Below, in pieces: positions 9,354 through 19,498 of a stretch of 64,000 nucleotides of DNA. The translations under genes were made by a program, and so were the position numbers. Each line of letters begins with the position of its first letter. The first letter of the stretch is position 1. This stretch comes from Streptomyces albidoflavus (GTDB taxonomy: Bacteria > Actinomycetota > Actinomycetes > Streptomycetales > Streptomycetaceae), in assembly GCF_000719955.1 (NCBI RefSeq), contig NZ_JOII01000013.1:104406-168405 (forward strand), read 5' to 3'. The notes under the pieces are model-generated. The model worked only from the letters and a program-made list of their open reading frames with translations, did no database searches and was not told the origin of the DNA.

Positions 9354-9392
9354 CGGCCCGGGTCCCCTCCGCACCGGAGAGGACCCGGGCCG
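9354..9392 (+). terminator. Terminator of yebC
   Basis: A 12-bp perfect stem (9354-9365 with 9381-9392) continues after one mismatch into CTCC/GGAG around a 5-nt loop. It lies 17 nt after the yebC stop. Confidence 0.8.
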
Positions 9393-9442
9393 CACCGGCT
9401 TCCGCGCCCCGTCCGCGGCACACCGGCCCCGGCGTTCGGGGA

Positions 9443-9465
9443 TTGTCGGCGGCGGCCGATAGCCT
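9443..9465 (+). promoter_or_regulatory. RecA-NDp/PafBC-type DNA-damage promoter of ruvCAB
   Basis: TTGTCGGCG (9443-9451), 8 nt, then TAGCCT (9460-9465). The known actinobacterial RecA-independent damage promoter is TTGTCRGTG-N8-TAnnnT; this site has one mismatch (C for T at position 8). It sits 81 nt upstream of ruvC. Confidence 0.65.
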
Positions 9466-9546
9466 GCCGGTACGTGCGCGAACACCAGGTCGAACGAGGC
9501 CACAGGCCGCCCGCGCCGGGGACGGACGGGCGGAAGGGGAGGGACG

Positions 9547-10119
9547 ATGCGGGTACTGGGCGTGGACCCGGGGCTGACCCGGTGCGGCATCGGCGTCGTC
9601 GACGGCGTCGCGGGCCGGACCCTGACCATGGTCGGCGTCGGCGTGATCCGCACCCCCGCCGAGGCCGAGACCCCCGACCGGCTGGTCGCCGTGGAGGCCG
9701 GCATCGAAGCCTGGCTGGACGAGCACCGCCCGGAGCGGGTCGCCGTCGAGCGGGTCTTCAGCCAGCACAACGTCCGCACCGTGATGGGCACCGCCCAGGC
9801 CAGCGCCGTCGCCATGCTCTGCGCCGCCCGCCGCGGACTGCCCGTCGCCCTGCACACCCCCAGCGAGGTCAAGGCCGCCGTCACCGGGTCGGGCCGCGCC
9901 GAGAAGGACCAGGTCGGCGCCATGGTGACCCGCCTGCTGCGGCTCGACGCGCCCCCGAAGCCGGCCGACGCCGCCGACGCCCTCGCCCTCGCCATCTGCC
10001 ACATCTGGCGCGCCCCCGCGCAGAACCGCCTCCAGCAGGCCGTCGCCGCCCACCGCGCCGCCCCCGCCCCGCGCCGCACCGCTCCCGGGCGGCGCCCCCA
10101 GAAAGGCCGCCCCGCATGA
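9547..10119 (+). CDS. ruvC: Holliday junction resolvase RuvC
   Basis: A 190-aa endonuclease that resolves Holliday junctions with RuvAB. The RNase H fold acidic residues are visible: Asp in [11 protein letters not shown], Glu in [10 protein letters not shown], and Asp residues in [14 protein letters not shown]. The C-terminal ~25 residues are a basic, Pro/Arg/Ala-rich extension. The stop overlaps the ruvA ATG. Expression is probably damage-inducible from the upstream RecA-NDp-like site. Confidence 0.96.
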   Translation: MRVLGVDPGLTRCGIGVVDGVAGRTLTMVGVGVIRTPAEAETPDRLVAVEAGIEAWLDEHRPERVAVERVFSQHNVRTVMGTAQASAVAMLCAARRGLPVALHTPSEVKAAVTGSGRAEKDQVGAMVTRLLRLDAPPKPADAADALALAICHIWRAPAQNRLQQAVAAHRAAPAPRRTAPGRRPQKGRPA

Positions 10120-10742
10120 TCGCCTCAGTCAGCGGCACCGTCGCCGCCCTCGCCCCGGACAGCGCGGTGGTGGAGGTCGGCGGGATCGGCATGGCCGTCC
10201 AGTGCACCCCGGACACCCTCTCCGGCCTGCGCGTCGGCGAACAGGCCCGCCTCGCCACCAGCCTCGTCGTCCGCGAGGACTCCCTGACGCTCTACGGCTT
10301 CGCCGACGACGACGAGCGGCAGACCTTCGAACTCCTCCAGACCGCCAGCGGCGTCGGCCCGCGCCTGGCCCAGTCGATGCTCGCCGTCCACCACCCCGAC
10401 GCCCTGCGGCGCGCGGTGGCCACCGGCGACGAGAAGGCGCTCACCGCCGTCCCCGGCATCGGCAAGAAGGGCGCCCAGAAACTCCTCCTCGAACTCAAGG
10501 ACCGGCTCGGCGCCCCGCGCGGCGCCACCCAGGCCGCCCGCCCCGCCGTCGCGAGCGGCCCGGCCCCCTGGTCCGAGCAGCTGCACACCGCCCTGGTCGG
10601 CCTCGGCTACGCCCCGCGCGAGGCGGACGACGCCGTCGCCGCCGTGACCCCGCAGGCCGAGGCCGCCCTCGCCGAGGGCGGCCGGCCCGCCGTACCCCAG
10701 CTCCTGCGCGCCGCCCTCCAGAGCCTCAACCGCGCCCGCTGA
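10116..10742 (+). CDS. ruvA: Holliday junction branch-migration protein RuvA
   Basis: A 208-aa junction-binding subunit. The N-terminal OB-fold domain ([12 protein letters not shown] through about residue 64) is followed by the helix-hairpin-helix pair ([12 protein letters not shown] and [13 protein letters not shown]). A flexible Ala/Pro linker joins the C-terminal RuvB-contacting helical domain ([16 protein letters not shown]). ATG overlaps the ruvC stop by four bases, indicating coupling. Confidence 0.96.
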   Translation: MIASVSGTVAALAPDSAVVEVGGIGMAVQCTPDTLSGLRVGEQARLATSLVVREDSLTLYGFADDDERQTFELLQTASGVGPRLAQSMLAVHHPDALRRAVATGDEKALTAVPGIGKKGAQKLLLELKDRLGAPRGATQAARPAVASGPAPWSEQLHTALVGLGYAPREADDAVAAVTPQAEAALAEGGRPAVPQLLRAALQSLNRAR

Positions 10743-10810
10743 CCCCGGCGGCCACCGGGCCGCCCCGCATCCGACCGGCCAGGACCCCAGGAAGATCCGA
10801 GGCGAGAGCA

Positions 10811-11896
10811 GTGAACCCGTACGAGACCGAGCCCGCCCCCCACGGCGCCGACGAGGACGGCCACCGGCTGGTGGGCTCCGTCGCCGACGGCGAGGACACC
10901 GCCGTCGAGGCCGCCCTGCGCCCCAAGGAACTGGGCGAGTTCATCGGGCAGGAGAAGGTCCGCGCCCAGCTCGACCTGGTCCTCAAGGCCGCCCGGGCCC
11001 GTGGCGCCACCGCCGACCACGTGCTGCTCTCCGGCGCCCCCGGCCTCGGCAAGACCACCCTGTCGATGATCATCGCGGCCGAGATGGAAGCCCCCATCCG
11101 GATCACCTCAGGACCCGCCATCCAGCACGCCGGCGACCTGGCCGCGATCCTCTCCTCCCTCCAGGAGGGTGAGGTGCTCTTCCTCGACGAGATCCACCGC
11201 ATGTCCCGGCCCGCCGAGGAGATGCTGTACATGGCCATGGAGGACTTCCGGGTCGACGTCATCGTCGGCAAGGGCCCCGGCGCCACCGCCATCCCGCTGG
11301 AACTCCCCCCGTTCACCCTGGTCGGCGCCACCACCCGGGCCGGGCTGCTGCCCCCGCCGCTGCGCGACCGGTTCGGCTTCACCGGCCACATGGAGTTCTA
11401 CGGCCCGGCCGAACTGGAGCGCGTCGTCCACCGCTCCGCCCGCCTGCTCGACGTCGAGATCGACACCGAGGGCGCCGCCGAGATCGCCGGCCGCTCCCGC
11501 GGCACCCCGCGCATCGCCAACCGCCTGCTGCGCCGCGTCCGCGACTACGCCCAGGTCAAGGCGGACGGCGCCGTCGACCGGGAGATCGCCTCGGCGGCCC
11601 TCGCGGTCTACGAGGTCGATGCCCGGGGCCTGGACCGGCTCGACCGCTCGGTGCTGGAGGCGCTGCTGAAGCTGTTCGGCGGGGGACCGGTCGGGCTCTC
11701 CACCCTCTCCGTCGCGGTGGGGGAGGAGCGCGAGACCGTCGAGGAGGTGGCCGAGCCCTTCCTCGTCCGCGAAGGGCTGCTCGCCCGGACCCCCCGGGGC
11801 CGGGTCGCCACCCCCGCGGCCTGGGCACACCTCGGGCTGACCCCGCCCCGGCAGGTTCCGGGCGGACCGGGGCAAGGCGACCTCTTCGCGGGCTGA
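10811..11896 (+). CDS. ruvB: Holliday junction DNA helicase RuvB
   Basis: A 361-aa AAA+ motor for branch migration. Walker [10 protein letters not shown], Walker B FLDEIHR, sensor 1 GATTRAG and the arginine-finger region PLRDRFGF are all present, followed by the winged-helix domain with LGLTPPRQ near the end. GTG 10811 is chosen because the first residues align with the family and GGCGAGAG lies upstream. It is 68 nt from ruvA in the same transcript. Confidence 0.97.
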   Translation: MNPYETEPAPHGADEDGHRLVGSVADGEDTAVEAALRPKELGEFIGQEKVRAQLDLVLKAARARGATADHVLLSGAPGLGKTTLSMIIAAEMEAPIRITSGPAIQHAGDLAAILSSLQEGEVLFLDEIHRMSRPAEEMLYMAMEDFRVDVIVGKGPGATAIPLELPPFTLVGATTRAGLLPPPLRDRFGFTGHMEFYGPAELERVVHRSARLLDVEIDTEGAAEIAGRSRGTPRIANRLLRRVRDYAQVKADGAVDREIASAALAVYEVDARGLDRLDRSVLEALLKLFGGGPVGLSTLSVAVGEERETVEEVAEPFLVREGLLARTPRGRVATPAAWAHLGLTPPRQVPGGPGQGDLFAG

Positions 11897-11944
11897 CGGC
11901 GCGGGAAGATCGCCCCACCCGGAACTGGGGTGCCATGCTGAGCG

Positions 11945-11974
11945 TTGTTCCATCCGTGCGGACTCGCTTAGACT
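11945..11974 (+). promoter_or_regulatory. Probable housekeeping promoter of yajC-secDF
   Basis: TTGTTC (11945-11950), an 18-nt spacer, and TAGACT (11969-11974), consistent with a HrdB-type promoter. It lies between ruvB and yajC, about 84 nt before the yajC start. Confidence 0.55.
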
Positions 11975-12058
11975 CCGCCGATGCCGTCCCTTGCGGACGG
12001 CCGCCCACCCCCATCGATAGGCCGCTCCACCGCGCGGTCGTGCGAAGGACATTCCCCC

Positions 12059-12514
12059 GTGGACATCGTGACCCTCCTCCCCTTCGTCGTGCTCATCGGC
12101 GCCATGTTCCTGATGACGCGCTCGGCGAAGAAGAAGCAGCAGCAGGCCGTCAACATGCGCAACTCGATGACGCCCGGCAGCGGCATCCGGACGATCGGTG
12201 GCATGTACGCCACCGTCAAGGAGGTCCACGACGAGTCCGTCCTCCTTGAGGTGGCTCCCGGCGTGCACGCGATCTACGCGAAGAACGCCATCGGTGCCGT
12301 CCTCGACGACGAGGAGTACAACCGGATCATCCACGGGGTCGAGGGTGACGAGAGCGACGCCCCGGTCGTCCCCGACGACGCCTCCTCCCTGACCAAGGAC
12401 GACGAAGACGGCGACGCCGCCCGCATCGACCTCGGCAAGAAGGCCGATGACGCCGACCGGGACGCCGCCGACGCGACGCCGAAGAAGACCGACGGCGAGT
12501 CCGACACGAAGTAG
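12059..12514 (+). CDS. yajC: Preprotein translocase accessory subunit YajC
   Basis: A 151-aa protein with one N-terminal transmembrane helix (LLPFVVLIGAMFLMT) followed by KKKQQQ and the conserved PGSGIRTIGGMYATV segment of YajC. The C-terminal 60 residues are a highly acidic, Asp/Lys-rich tail. It associates with SecDF at the membrane; adjacency to secD and secF fits. GTG 12059 is chosen because the TM helix then starts at the N-terminus and GAAGGA lies upstream; an upstream in-frame ATG would add an unrelated Pro-rich stretch. Confidence 0.92.
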   Translation: MDIVTLLPFVVLIGAMFLMTRSAKKKQQQAVNMRNSMTPGSGIRTIGGMYATVKEVHDESVLLEVAPGVHAIYAKNAIGAVLDDEEYNRIIHGVEGDESDAPVVPDDASSLTKDDEDGDAARIDLGKKADDADRDAADATPKKTDGESDTK

Positions 12515-12652
12515 TCACATCCGGGGACCGGTCCACGGCACGCGCCGTCCGGTCCCTGGGGTGTGTCCGCTTCGCGCCGGTCCTCCACACAACTTCAGGG
12601 CCGCCCGCCGCGCTCAGCCACGCCGGGCGGTTGGACAGGGAGAAACGACAAG

Positions 12653-14419
12653 GTGGCAGCACCGAAGAAGGGCCGAAGGCAGCCCGGCCAGGGCCGGCCG
12701 GGCCGCGCCCTGGCGCTGATCCTGATCGCACTGGTGGCGCTCACCGGAGGCATGTTCCTCTCCGGGCACACCACGCCGCGCCTCGGTATCGATCTCGCCG
12801 GCGGCACGAGCATCACGCTCCAGGCCAGGAGCGAACCGGGTCAGGAAAGCGCGGTCAACCAGACCAACATGAACACGGCCGTCGGCATCATCGAGCGCCG
12901 TGTCAACGGCCTCGGTGTCTCCGAGGCCGAGGTTCAGACCCAGGGCACCGACCACATCATCGTGAACATCCCCAAGGGGACGAACGAGAAGCAGGCCCGC
13001 GAGCAGGTCGGCACCACCGCACAGCTCTTCTTCCGCCCGGTACTCCAGCTCGCCTCCGGTGAGCCCGCCCCCGAGGGCTCCCCGAGCCCGTCGGCGAGCG
13101 GGTCGCCCGACGAGGCCGAGCAGGGCGACGGCGACAAGGCCACCGAGGGCGGCGACAAGGCCACCGACGGGAAGTCCGGCGAGCCCGAGGCCACGCCCAC
13201 CACCCAGGGCCGCGCCGCCTCCGGCGCCCTGAAGGCCGACGCCACGCCCTCCCCGTCCGCCTCGGCCGACGGCAAGGCGGACCCGACGCCTTCGCCCTCC
13301 GCCTCCGAGGGCGGGTCCGACGAAGCGCTCATGAAGAAGTTCGAGGCGCTGACCTGCACCGACACCAAGGAGCGCACCGCCGCTGCCGAGGGCACCAAGC
13401 CCAGCGAGCCGATGGTCGGCTGCGGCCAGAACTCGGCCGGTCAGTGGGAGAAGTACATCCTCGGCCCGGCCGCCGTGGCGGGTACCGAGATCGACGACGC
13501 CAGCGCCGTCATCGACGAGCGCACCGGTCAGTGGATCGTCACGATGGACTTCAGCAGCAAGGGCGCTGACGCCTTCTCGAAGATCACCAGCGAGCTGAAG
13601 ACCCAGCAGCCGCCGATGAACCAGTTCGGCATCGTGCTCGACGGTGAGGTCGTCTCCGCGCCCAGCGTGCAGACGACCCTGAGCAAGAGCGCCCAGATCT
13701 CCGGTTCCTTCACCCAGGAGTCCTCCCAGGAACTGGCGAACATGCTGTCCTACGGCGCCCTGCCGCTCTCCTTCGTCGAGGAGTCCGTCACCTCGGTGAC
13801 CGCGGCGCTCGGCGGGGAGCAGTTGGAGGCCGGACTCATCGCCGGCGGCATCGGCCTGATCCTGGTCATCGTCTACCTGGTGGTCTACTACCGGGGCCTG
13901 TCGCTGATCGCCATCATCAGCCTCCTGATGTCGGCGGCGCTGACCTACACGATCATGGTGCTGCTCGGCCCGGCCATCGGCTTCGCGCTCAACCTGCCGG
14001 CCGTCTGCGGTGCCATCGTCGCCATCGGTATCACCGCCGACTCGTTCATCGTCTTCTTCGAACGGGTCCGCGACGAGATCCGCGAGGGGCGCTCGCTCCA
14101 GCCCGCCGTGGCGCGCGGCTGGCCCCGTGCCCGGCGCACCATCCTCGTCTCCGACTTCGTGTCGTTCCTCTCCGCGGCCGTGCTCTTCGTGGTCACCGTC
14201 GGCAAGGTGCAGGGCTTCGCGTTCACGCTGGGCCTCACCACCCTGCTCGACGTGGTCGTGGTGTTCTTCTTCACCAAGCCGCTGCTGACCATCCTGGCGC
14301 GCAAGAAGTTCTTCGCGAGCGGCCATCCCTGGTCCGGCCTGGACCCGAAGCGCCTCGGCGTCAAGCCGCCGCTGCGCCGCGCCCGCCGTACCGTCCCCGC
14401 CGACCCGAAGGAGGCGTGA
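12653..14419 (+). CDS. secD: Protein translocase subunit SecD
   Basis: A 588-aa RND-family membrane protein that uses the proton gradient to finish protein export. It has an N-terminal TM helix (LALILIALVALTGGMFLSG), the periplasmic GIDLAGGTSITLQA motif, and the five-helix C-terminal bundle starting near AGLIAGGIGLILVIVYLVVY. The extracytoplasmic head carries an inserted low-complexity stretch (about residues 145-225) rich in Ser, Pro, Ala, Asp and Lys with repeats such as TPSPSAS. One base separates it from secF. GTG 12653 is preceded by GGGAG. Confidence 0.95.
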   Translation: MAAPKKGRRQPGQGRPGRALALILIALVALTGGMFLSGHTTPRLGIDLAGGTSITLQARSEPGQESAVNQTNMNTAVGIIERRVNGLGVSEAEVQTQGTDHIIVNIPKGTNEKQAREQVGTTAQLFFRPVLQLASGEPAPEGSPSPSASGSPDEAEQGDGDKATEGGDKATDGKSGEPEATPTTQGRAASGALKADATPSPSASADGKADPTPSPSASEGGSDEALMKKFEALTCTDTKERTAAAEGTKPSEPMVGCGQNSAGQWEKYILGPAAVAGTEIDDASAVIDERTGQWIVTMDFSSKGADAFSKITSELKTQQPPMNQFGIVLDGEVVSAPSVQTTLSKSAQISGSFTQESSQELANMLSYGALPLSFVEESVTSVTAALGGEQLEAGLIAGGIGLILVIVYLVVYYRGLSLIAIISLLMSAALTYTIMVLLGPAIGFALNLPAVCGAIVAIGITADSFIVFFERVRDEIREGRSLQPAVARGWPRARRTILVSDFVSFLSAAVLFVVTVGKVQGFAFTLGLTTLLDVVVVFFFTKPLLTILARKKFFASGHPWSGLDPKRLGVKPPLRRARRTVPADPKEA

Positions 14420-14420
14420 G

Positions 14421-15557
14421 ATGTCCCGACTCGGAAATCTCGGCGCCAAGCTCTACCGCGGCGAGGTCGGTTACGACTTCGTCGGCAAGCGCAAGTTCTG
14501 GTACGCGGTCTCGATCCTGATCACCATCACGGCCATCGCCGGCCTCGCGGTGCGCGGGCTCAGCATGGGCATCGAGTTCCAGGGCGGCGCGGTCTTCACC
14601 ACCCCGAAGACGAGCGTCTCCGCACCGCAGGCGGAGACCATCGCCGAGGACGCGGCCGGACACGACGCCCTCGTCCAGGAACTGGGCAACGGCGGCCTGC
14701 GGATCCAGATCAGCAACGTCGACACGGAGAAGTCCGACGAGATCCGGGACACGCTCTCCCGTGAGCTGGACGTCGCCGCCGACGACATCAACGCCGACCT
14801 GGTCGGCCCCAGCTGGGGCTCCCAGATCGCCAACAAGGCCTGGACCGGCCTCGGGGTCTTCATGATCCTCGTGGTGATCTACCTGGCCATCGCCTTCGAG
14901 TGGCGGATGGCCCTCGCCGCGCTGATCGCCCTGATCCACGACATCACCATCACGGTGGGCGTCTACGCCCTCGTCGGCTTCGAGGTCACGGTCGGCACGG
15001 TGATCGGTCTGCTGACCATCCTCGGCTATTCGCTGTACGACACGGTGGTGGTGTTCGACAGCCTCAAGGAGAGCTCGAAGGACGCCACCAAGCAGACCCG
15101 CTGGACCTACAGCGAGATCGCCAACCGCTCCATCAACGCGACCCTGGTGCGCTCCATCAACACCACCGCGGTCGCGCTGCTCCCGGTCGGCGCGCTGCTC
15201 TTCATCGGCGGCGGCTTCCTCGGCGCGGGCATGCTCAACGACATCTCGCTCTCGCTCTTCGTCGGCCTCGCGGCCGGCGCGTACTCGTCGATCTTCATCG
15301 CCACGCCGCTCGTCGCCGACTTCAAGGAGACCGAGCCGCAGATGAAGGCCCTCAAGCGACGGGTCCTCGCCAAGCGCGCCCAGGGCGGCGACGAGGGGGA
15401 GCCGCAGCCGGCCGGGGCCACCGCCGCCGATACGGCCGGCGACGACCTCGGCGACGAGGGCGACGGCGCCGAGACGGGCTCCCTGGTGGGCCCGCGCCGG
15501 ACCCAGCCCACCTCCCGCGGCCGGGGCCGCGGCCGACCCTCCGGAAAGCGCCGATGA
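14421..15557 (+). CDS. secF: Protein translocase subunit SecF
   Basis: A 378-aa partner of SecD. TM1 is at about 27-46, then GIEFQGGAVF (the SecF signature), a short extracytoplasmic domain, and a five-helix bundle with IGLLTILGYSLYDTVVVFD and NTTAVALLPV. The C-terminal ~70 residues are a cytoplasmic tail, first acidic then ending in Arg/Gly-rich sequence. It starts one base after the secD stop and its own stop overlaps apt. Confidence 0.96.
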   Translation: MSRLGNLGAKLYRGEVGYDFVGKRKFWYAVSILITITAIAGLAVRGLSMGIEFQGGAVFTTPKTSVSAPQAETIAEDAAGHDALVQELGNGGLRIQISNVDTEKSDEIRDTLSRELDVAADDINADLVGPSWGSQIANKAWTGLGVFMILVVIYLAIAFEWRMALAALIALIHDITITVGVYALVGFEVTVGTVIGLLTILGYSLYDTVVVFDSLKESSKDATKQTRWTYSEIANRSINATLVRSINTTAVALLPVGALLFIGGGFLGAGMLNDISLSLFVGLAAGAYSSIFIATPLVADFKETEPQMKALKRRVLAKRAQGGDEGEPQPAGATAADTAGDDLGDEGDGAETGSLVGPRRTQPTSRGRGRGRPSGKRR

Positions 15558-16093
15558 CCGACATCCAGGAGCTCCTGCTCAGCCGCATCCGGGATGTGCC
15601 GGACTACCCGAAGCCCGGCGTCGTCTTCAAGGACATCACGCCGCTCCTCGCCGACCCGGCCGCCTTCACGGCCCTCACCGAGGCGCTCGCGGAGATCTCC
15701 CTGCGCAACGGCGCGACCCGCGTCGTCGGCCTGGAGGCCCGCGGCTTCATCCTGGCCGCCCCGGTGGCCGTCCGCGCGGGTCTGGGCTTCATCCCCGTCC
15801 GCAAGGCCGGCAAGCTCCCCGGAGCCACCCTGCGCCAGGCGTACGAGCTGGAGTACGGCACCGCCGAGATCGAGGTCCACGCCGAGGACCTCACCCCCGA
15901 GGACCGCGTCATGGTCATCGACGACGTCCTGGCCACCGGCGGCACCGCCGCCGCCTCCCTGGAACTGATCCGCCGGGCCGGCGCCCAGGTGGCGGGGGTG
16001 GCGGTGCTCATGGAGCTCGGTTTCCTCGACGGGCGGGCCAAGCTCACCCCGGAGCTGGGCGGGGCTCCGCTGGACGCCCTGCTCACCGTCTGA
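15554..16093 (+). CDS. apt: Adenine phosphoribosyltransferase
   Basis: A 179-aa purine-salvage enzyme (adenine + PRPP to AMP). The N-terminal PDYPKPGVVFKDITPLL is typical of Apt and the PRPP-binding motif is VMVIDDVLATGGTAAA. The ATG overlaps the secF stop by four bases. The gene precedes relA, as in other actinobacteria, although a strong terminator separates the two. Confidence 0.96.
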   Translation: MTDIQELLLSRIRDVPDYPKPGVVFKDITPLLADPAAFTALTEALAEISLRNGATRVVGLEARGFILAAPVAVRAGLGFIPVRKAGKLPGATLRQAYELEYGTAEIEVHAEDLTPEDRVMVIDDVLATGGTAAASLELIRRAGAQVAGVAVLMELGFLDGRAKLTPELGGAPLDALLTV

Positions 16094-16107
16094 GCCGCCA
16101 CTGAGGC

Positions 16108-16142
16108 CGAAGGCCCCGGCAGTGCACTTGCCGGGGCCTTCG
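16108..16142 (+). terminator. Terminator of the yajC-secDF-apt unit
   Basis: A perfect 14-bp stem (16108-16121 with 16129-16142) with a 7-nt loop, 14 nt after the apt stop and well before relA. Confidence 0.85.
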
Positions 16143-16306
16143 CCATGTGCGGGCCCGCCGTACCGGCGCGCAGAGGGGCGCACGCCCCCGCCCGCACTCC
16201 GTACCGTCCGCCGCCGCCCGCTCCGGAGCGGAGCCGGTGGTCCGATCTCGCTACCATGGCAGTCCGGACCGTGATCGTGATCCGGAGCCCTGCCCGAGGA
16301 GCGCTC

Positions 16307-18817
16307 TTGCCTGACGAGGCCCAGCCACTCTCCTCCGGACCCCGTCCGGGGGACCCCGAAGCCGCCACCCAGGGCCAGCAGGCCCAGGGCGCCGCGGCTC
16401 CCTCCGGCGCGCCCGGACCCGAGGGCCCGAAGCCGGACCCGGCCGCCACGGCCGAGCCCGCACCCGCCACGGCCCCGGCGCCCACGCCGGCCGGCCGCCC
16501 CGCGGGCCAGCAGCCCGCCCGCTCCGGTTCCTCCAACCGTGTCCGGGCCCGGCTGGCCCGGCTCGGGGTGCAGCGGTCGCATCCGTACAATCCGGTGCTC
16601 GAGCCGTTGCTGCGGATCGTGCGGAGCAACGACCCGAAGATCGAGACCGCGACGCTGCGGCAGATCGAGAAGGCGTACCAGGTCGCCGAGAGGTGGCACC
16701 GGGGGCAGAAGCGCAAGAGCGGTGATCCGTACATCACGCATCCGCTCGCGGTGACGACGATCCTCGCCGAGCTGGGCATGGACCCGGCGACGCTGATGGC
16801 GGGGCTGCTGCACGACACCGTCGAGGACACCGAGTACGGGCTCGACGCGCTGCGGCGGGACTTCGGTGACCAGGTGGCGCTGCTGGTCGACGGGGTCACC
16901 AAGCTCGACAAGGTGAAGTTCGGCGAGGCCGCGCAGGCCGAGACGGTCCGCAAGATGGTCGTCGCCATGGCCAAGGACCCGCGCGTCCTGGTCATCAAGC
17001 TCGCCGACCGCCTGCACAACATGCGCACGATGCGCTACCTCAAGCGGGAGAAGCAGGAGAAGAAGGCCCGCGAGACGCTGGAGATCTACGCCCCGCTCGC
17101 CCACCGGCTGGGCATGAACACCATCAAGTGGGAGCTGGAGGACCTCGCCTTCGCGATCCTCTACCCCAAGATGTACGACGAGATCGTGCGGCTCGTCGCC
17201 GAGCGGGCGCCCAAGCGCGACGAGTACCTCGCCATCGTCACCGACGAGGTCCAGGCCGACCTGCGCGCCGCCCGCATCAAGGCGACGGTCACCGGCCGTC
17301 CCAAGCACTACTACAGCGTGTACCAGAAGATGATCGTCCGCGGCCGGGACTTCGCGGAGATCTACGACCTGGTCGGCATCCGTGTCCTCGTCGACACCGT
17401 CCGCGACTGCTACGCGGCGCTCGGCACCGTCCACGCCCGGTGGAACCCGGTGCCCGGACGGTTCAAGGACTACATCGCGATGCCGAAGTTCAACATGTAC
17501 CAGTCGCTGCACACGACGGTCATCGGACCCGGCGGCAAGCCCGTAGAGCTGCAGATCCGCACCTTCGACATGCACCGGCGCGCCGAGTACGGCATCGCCG
17601 CCCACTGGAAGTACAAGCAGGAGGCGGTCGCCGGCGCCTCCAAGGTGCGCACCGACGTGCCCCGCAAGACCGGCAAGGAAGACGCCGTCAACGACATGGC
17701 GTGGCTGCGCCAGCTCCTCGACTGGCAGAAGGAGACGGAGGACCCGGGCGAGTTCCTGGAGTCCCTGCGCTTCGACCTCTCGCGCAACGAGGTCTTCGTC
17801 TTCACGCCCAAGGGCGACGTCATAGCGCTGCCGGCCGGCGCCACCCCGGTGGACTTCGCCTACGCCGTCCACACCGAGGTCGGCCACCGCACCATCGGCG
17901 CCCGCGTCAACGGCCGCCTGGTCCCGCTGGAGTCCACCCTGGACAACGGCGACCTGGTGGAGGTCTTCACCTCCAAGGCGTCCGGCGCCGGGCCCTCCCG
18001 CGACTGGCTGGGCTTCGTCAAGTCGCCGCGGGCCCGGAACAAGATCCGCGCCTGGTTCTCCAAGGAGCGCCGCGACGAGGCGATCGAGCAGGGCAAGGAC
18101 GCCATCGTCCGCGCCATGCGCAAGCAGAACCTGCCGATCCAGCGCATCCTGACCGGCGACTCCCTGGTCACCCTCGCCCACGAGATGCGGTACACCGACA
18201 TCTCCTCGCTCTACGCGGCGATCGGCGAGGGCCACGTCGCCGCCCAGGGCGTCGTGCAGAAGCTGGTGCAGTCGCTCGGCGGCGAGGAGGCCGCCAGCGA
18301 GGACATCGCCGAGTCGGCGCCGCCCTCCCGCAGCCGTCGCAAGCGCCGCTCCAACGCCGACCCCGGTGTGGTCGTCAAGGGCGTGGACGACGTCTGGGTC
18401 AAGCTGGCCCGCTGCTGCACGCCCGTCCCCGGCGACCCGATCATTGGCTTCGTCACCCGGGGCAACGGCGTCTCGGTCCACCGCGCCGACTGCGTCAACG
18501 TGGACGAGCTCTCCAAGCAGCCCGAAAGGATGCTCGAGGTCGAGTGGGCGCCGACCCAGTCCTCGGTCTTCCTGGTCGCCATCCAGGTCGAGGCGCTGGA
18601 CCGCTCCCGGCTGCTCTCGGACGTCACGCGGGTCCTCTCCGACCAGCACGTCAACATTTTGTCGGCCGCCGTCCAGACCTCCCGCGACCGGGTCGCCACC
18701 TCCCGCTTCACCTTCGAGATGGGCGACCCCAAGCACCTCGGCCACGTCCTCAAGGCGGTCCGGGGCGTGGAGGGCGTCTACGACGTGTACCGGGTGACCT
18801 CGGCCCGCAGGCCCTGA
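16307..18817 (+). CDS. relA: (p)ppGpp synthetase/hydrolase, RelA/SpoT family
   Basis: An 836-aa stringent-response enzyme. The N-terminal ~75 residues are a disordered Pro/Ala-rich extension. The hydrolase HD domain is intact ([12 protein letters not shown], then LLHDTVEDT with His169-Asp170). The synthetase domain has [10 protein letters not shown] and [18 protein letters not shown], followed by TGS (about 496-556) and a C-terminal ACT domain (about 750-834). It should make and degrade (p)ppGpp, which in Streptomyces links starvation to antibiotic production. TTG 16307 is chosen because GAGGAG precedes it and the MPDEAQP-like N-terminus is family-typical. Confidence 0.94.
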   Translation: MPDEAQPLSSGPRPGDPEAATQGQQAQGAAAPSGAPGPEGPKPDPAATAEPAPATAPAPTPAGRPAGQQPARSGSSNRVRARLARLGVQRSHPYNPVLEPLLRIVRSNDPKIETATLRQIEKAYQVAERWHRGQKRKSGDPYITHPLAVTTILAELGMDPATLMAGLLHDTVEDTEYGLDALRRDFGDQVALLVDGVTKLDKVKFGEAAQAETVRKMVVAMAKDPRVLVIKLADRLHNMRTMRYLKREKQEKKARETLEIYAPLAHRLGMNTIKWELEDLAFAILYPKMYDEIVRLVAERAPKRDEYLAIVTDEVQADLRAARIKATVTGRPKHYYSVYQKMIVRGRDFAEIYDLVGIRVLVDTVRDCYAALGTVHARWNPVPGRFKDYIAMPKFNMYQSLHTTVIGPGGKPVELQIRTFDMHRRAEYGIAAHWKYKQEAVAGASKVRTDVPRKTGKEDAVNDMAWLRQLLDWQKETEDPGEFLESLRFDLSRNEVFVFTPKGDVIALPAGATPVDFAYAVHTEVGHRTIGARVNGRLVPLESTLDNGDLVEVFTSKASGAGPSRDWLGFVKSPRARNKIRAWFSKERRDEAIEQGKDAIVRAMRKQNLPIQRILTGDSLVTLAHEMRYTDISSLYAAIGEGHVAAQGVVQKLVQSLGGEEAASEDIAESAPPSRSRRKRRSNADPGVVVKGVDDVWVKLARCCTPVPGDPIIGFVTRGNGVSVHRADCVNVDELSKQPERMLEVEWAPTQSSVFLVAIQVEALDRSRLLSDVTRVLSDQHVNILSAAVQTSRDRVATSRFTFEMGDPKHLGHVLKAVRGVEGVYDVYRVTSARRP

Positions 18818-18843
18818 CCGGCCGGGCCCGCTCGTCAGCCCCG

Positions 18844-19344
18844 TCAGCCTCCGCCGCGCGTGGGCGGCGGGGCCGGGTGGGGCTCCTCGTGGCGGGCCGC
18901 CGCGTCCGCCGCGAGCCGCTCCATCACCTCGGCGGCGTCGGCCAGCTGCCGGTCCGTCATGTCGTCCAGGGTGGCCCGGAAGCTGTCCCGCATCCCCTGG
19001 TCGATCCGGTCCACCACCTGGCGCCCGTGGGCCGTCGTGGAGAGCAGGTGCGTCCGGTGGTCGAGGGCGTCCGGCACCCGGCGCACCAGCCCCGCCGCCT
19101 CCAGCCGCGCCACCTGGCGGGTCACGTGCGGCGAGCGGACCAGCAGCCTCGCTGCCAGGTCGGTGACCCGCAGCGGCTCCGGCGAGGCGTACAACACCCG
19201 CAGCAGGGCGATCTCGGGGCGCTCCACCGTCACCCCCACCGAGGCCGTCAGCTCCTCGTGGACCCGGCTGCGGCCGAGCGCGTACGACAGTGAGGTGACC
19301 GCCTTGACCAGGCGGTCCAGGGGCGCGTCCGGTGAGTGCGGCAT
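18844..19344 (-). CDS. MarR-family transcriptional regulator
   Basis: A 166-aa winged-helix protein. LRVTDLAARLLVRSPHVTRQ is the recognition-helix region, followed by LEAAGLVRRVPDALDHRTHL, the wing with the conserved D-x-R. Flanking helices form the dimer interface. It converges on relA and no obvious target operon lies beside it. The ligand is unknown. ATG 19344 is chosen because AGGATGGGG precedes it; an ATG six codons upstream lacks such a sequence. Confidence 0.85.
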   Translation of the reverse strand: MPHSPDAPLDRLVKAVTSLSYALGRSRVHEELTASVGVTVERPEIALLRVLYASPEPLRVTDLAARLLVRSPHVTRQVARLEAAGLVRRVPDALDHRTHLLSTTAHGRQVVDRIDQGMRDSFRATLDDMTDRQLADAAEVMERLAADAAARHEEPHPAPPPTRGGG

Positions 19345-19445
19345 GGCCCCATCCTGCCCCATCGATCACCGGCCGGGGCAGCCCGGCGCCACGGGCGCGC
19401 CGGTGCACGGGCCGGCCGGGCGTGCGCCCCCGGGCCGGTACGCGA

Positions 19446-19476
19446 GAAGGGCCCCACCGCGCCGGTGGGGCCCTTC
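19446..19476 (-). terminator. Terminator of the DUF349 gene
   Basis: A 13-bp perfect stem (19446-19458 with 19464-19476) with loop GCGCC, located 23 nt beyond the stop of the leftward DUF349 gene. Confidence 0.8.
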
Positions 19477-19498
19477 CGCAGGACGTACTGACGAACCG

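Noticed and set aside
12653..14419. secD interrupted by an insertion because of the long Ser/Pro/Asp-rich stretch
   Set aside because: The reading frame is intact and low-complexity linkers in the extracytoplasmic head are common in Streptomyces SecD.
15107..19408. Minus-strand open frame of more than 1400 codons opposite secF, apt and relA
   Set aside because: Shadow of three well-conserved plus-strand genes; only its terminal part coincides with the real MarR gene, in another frame.
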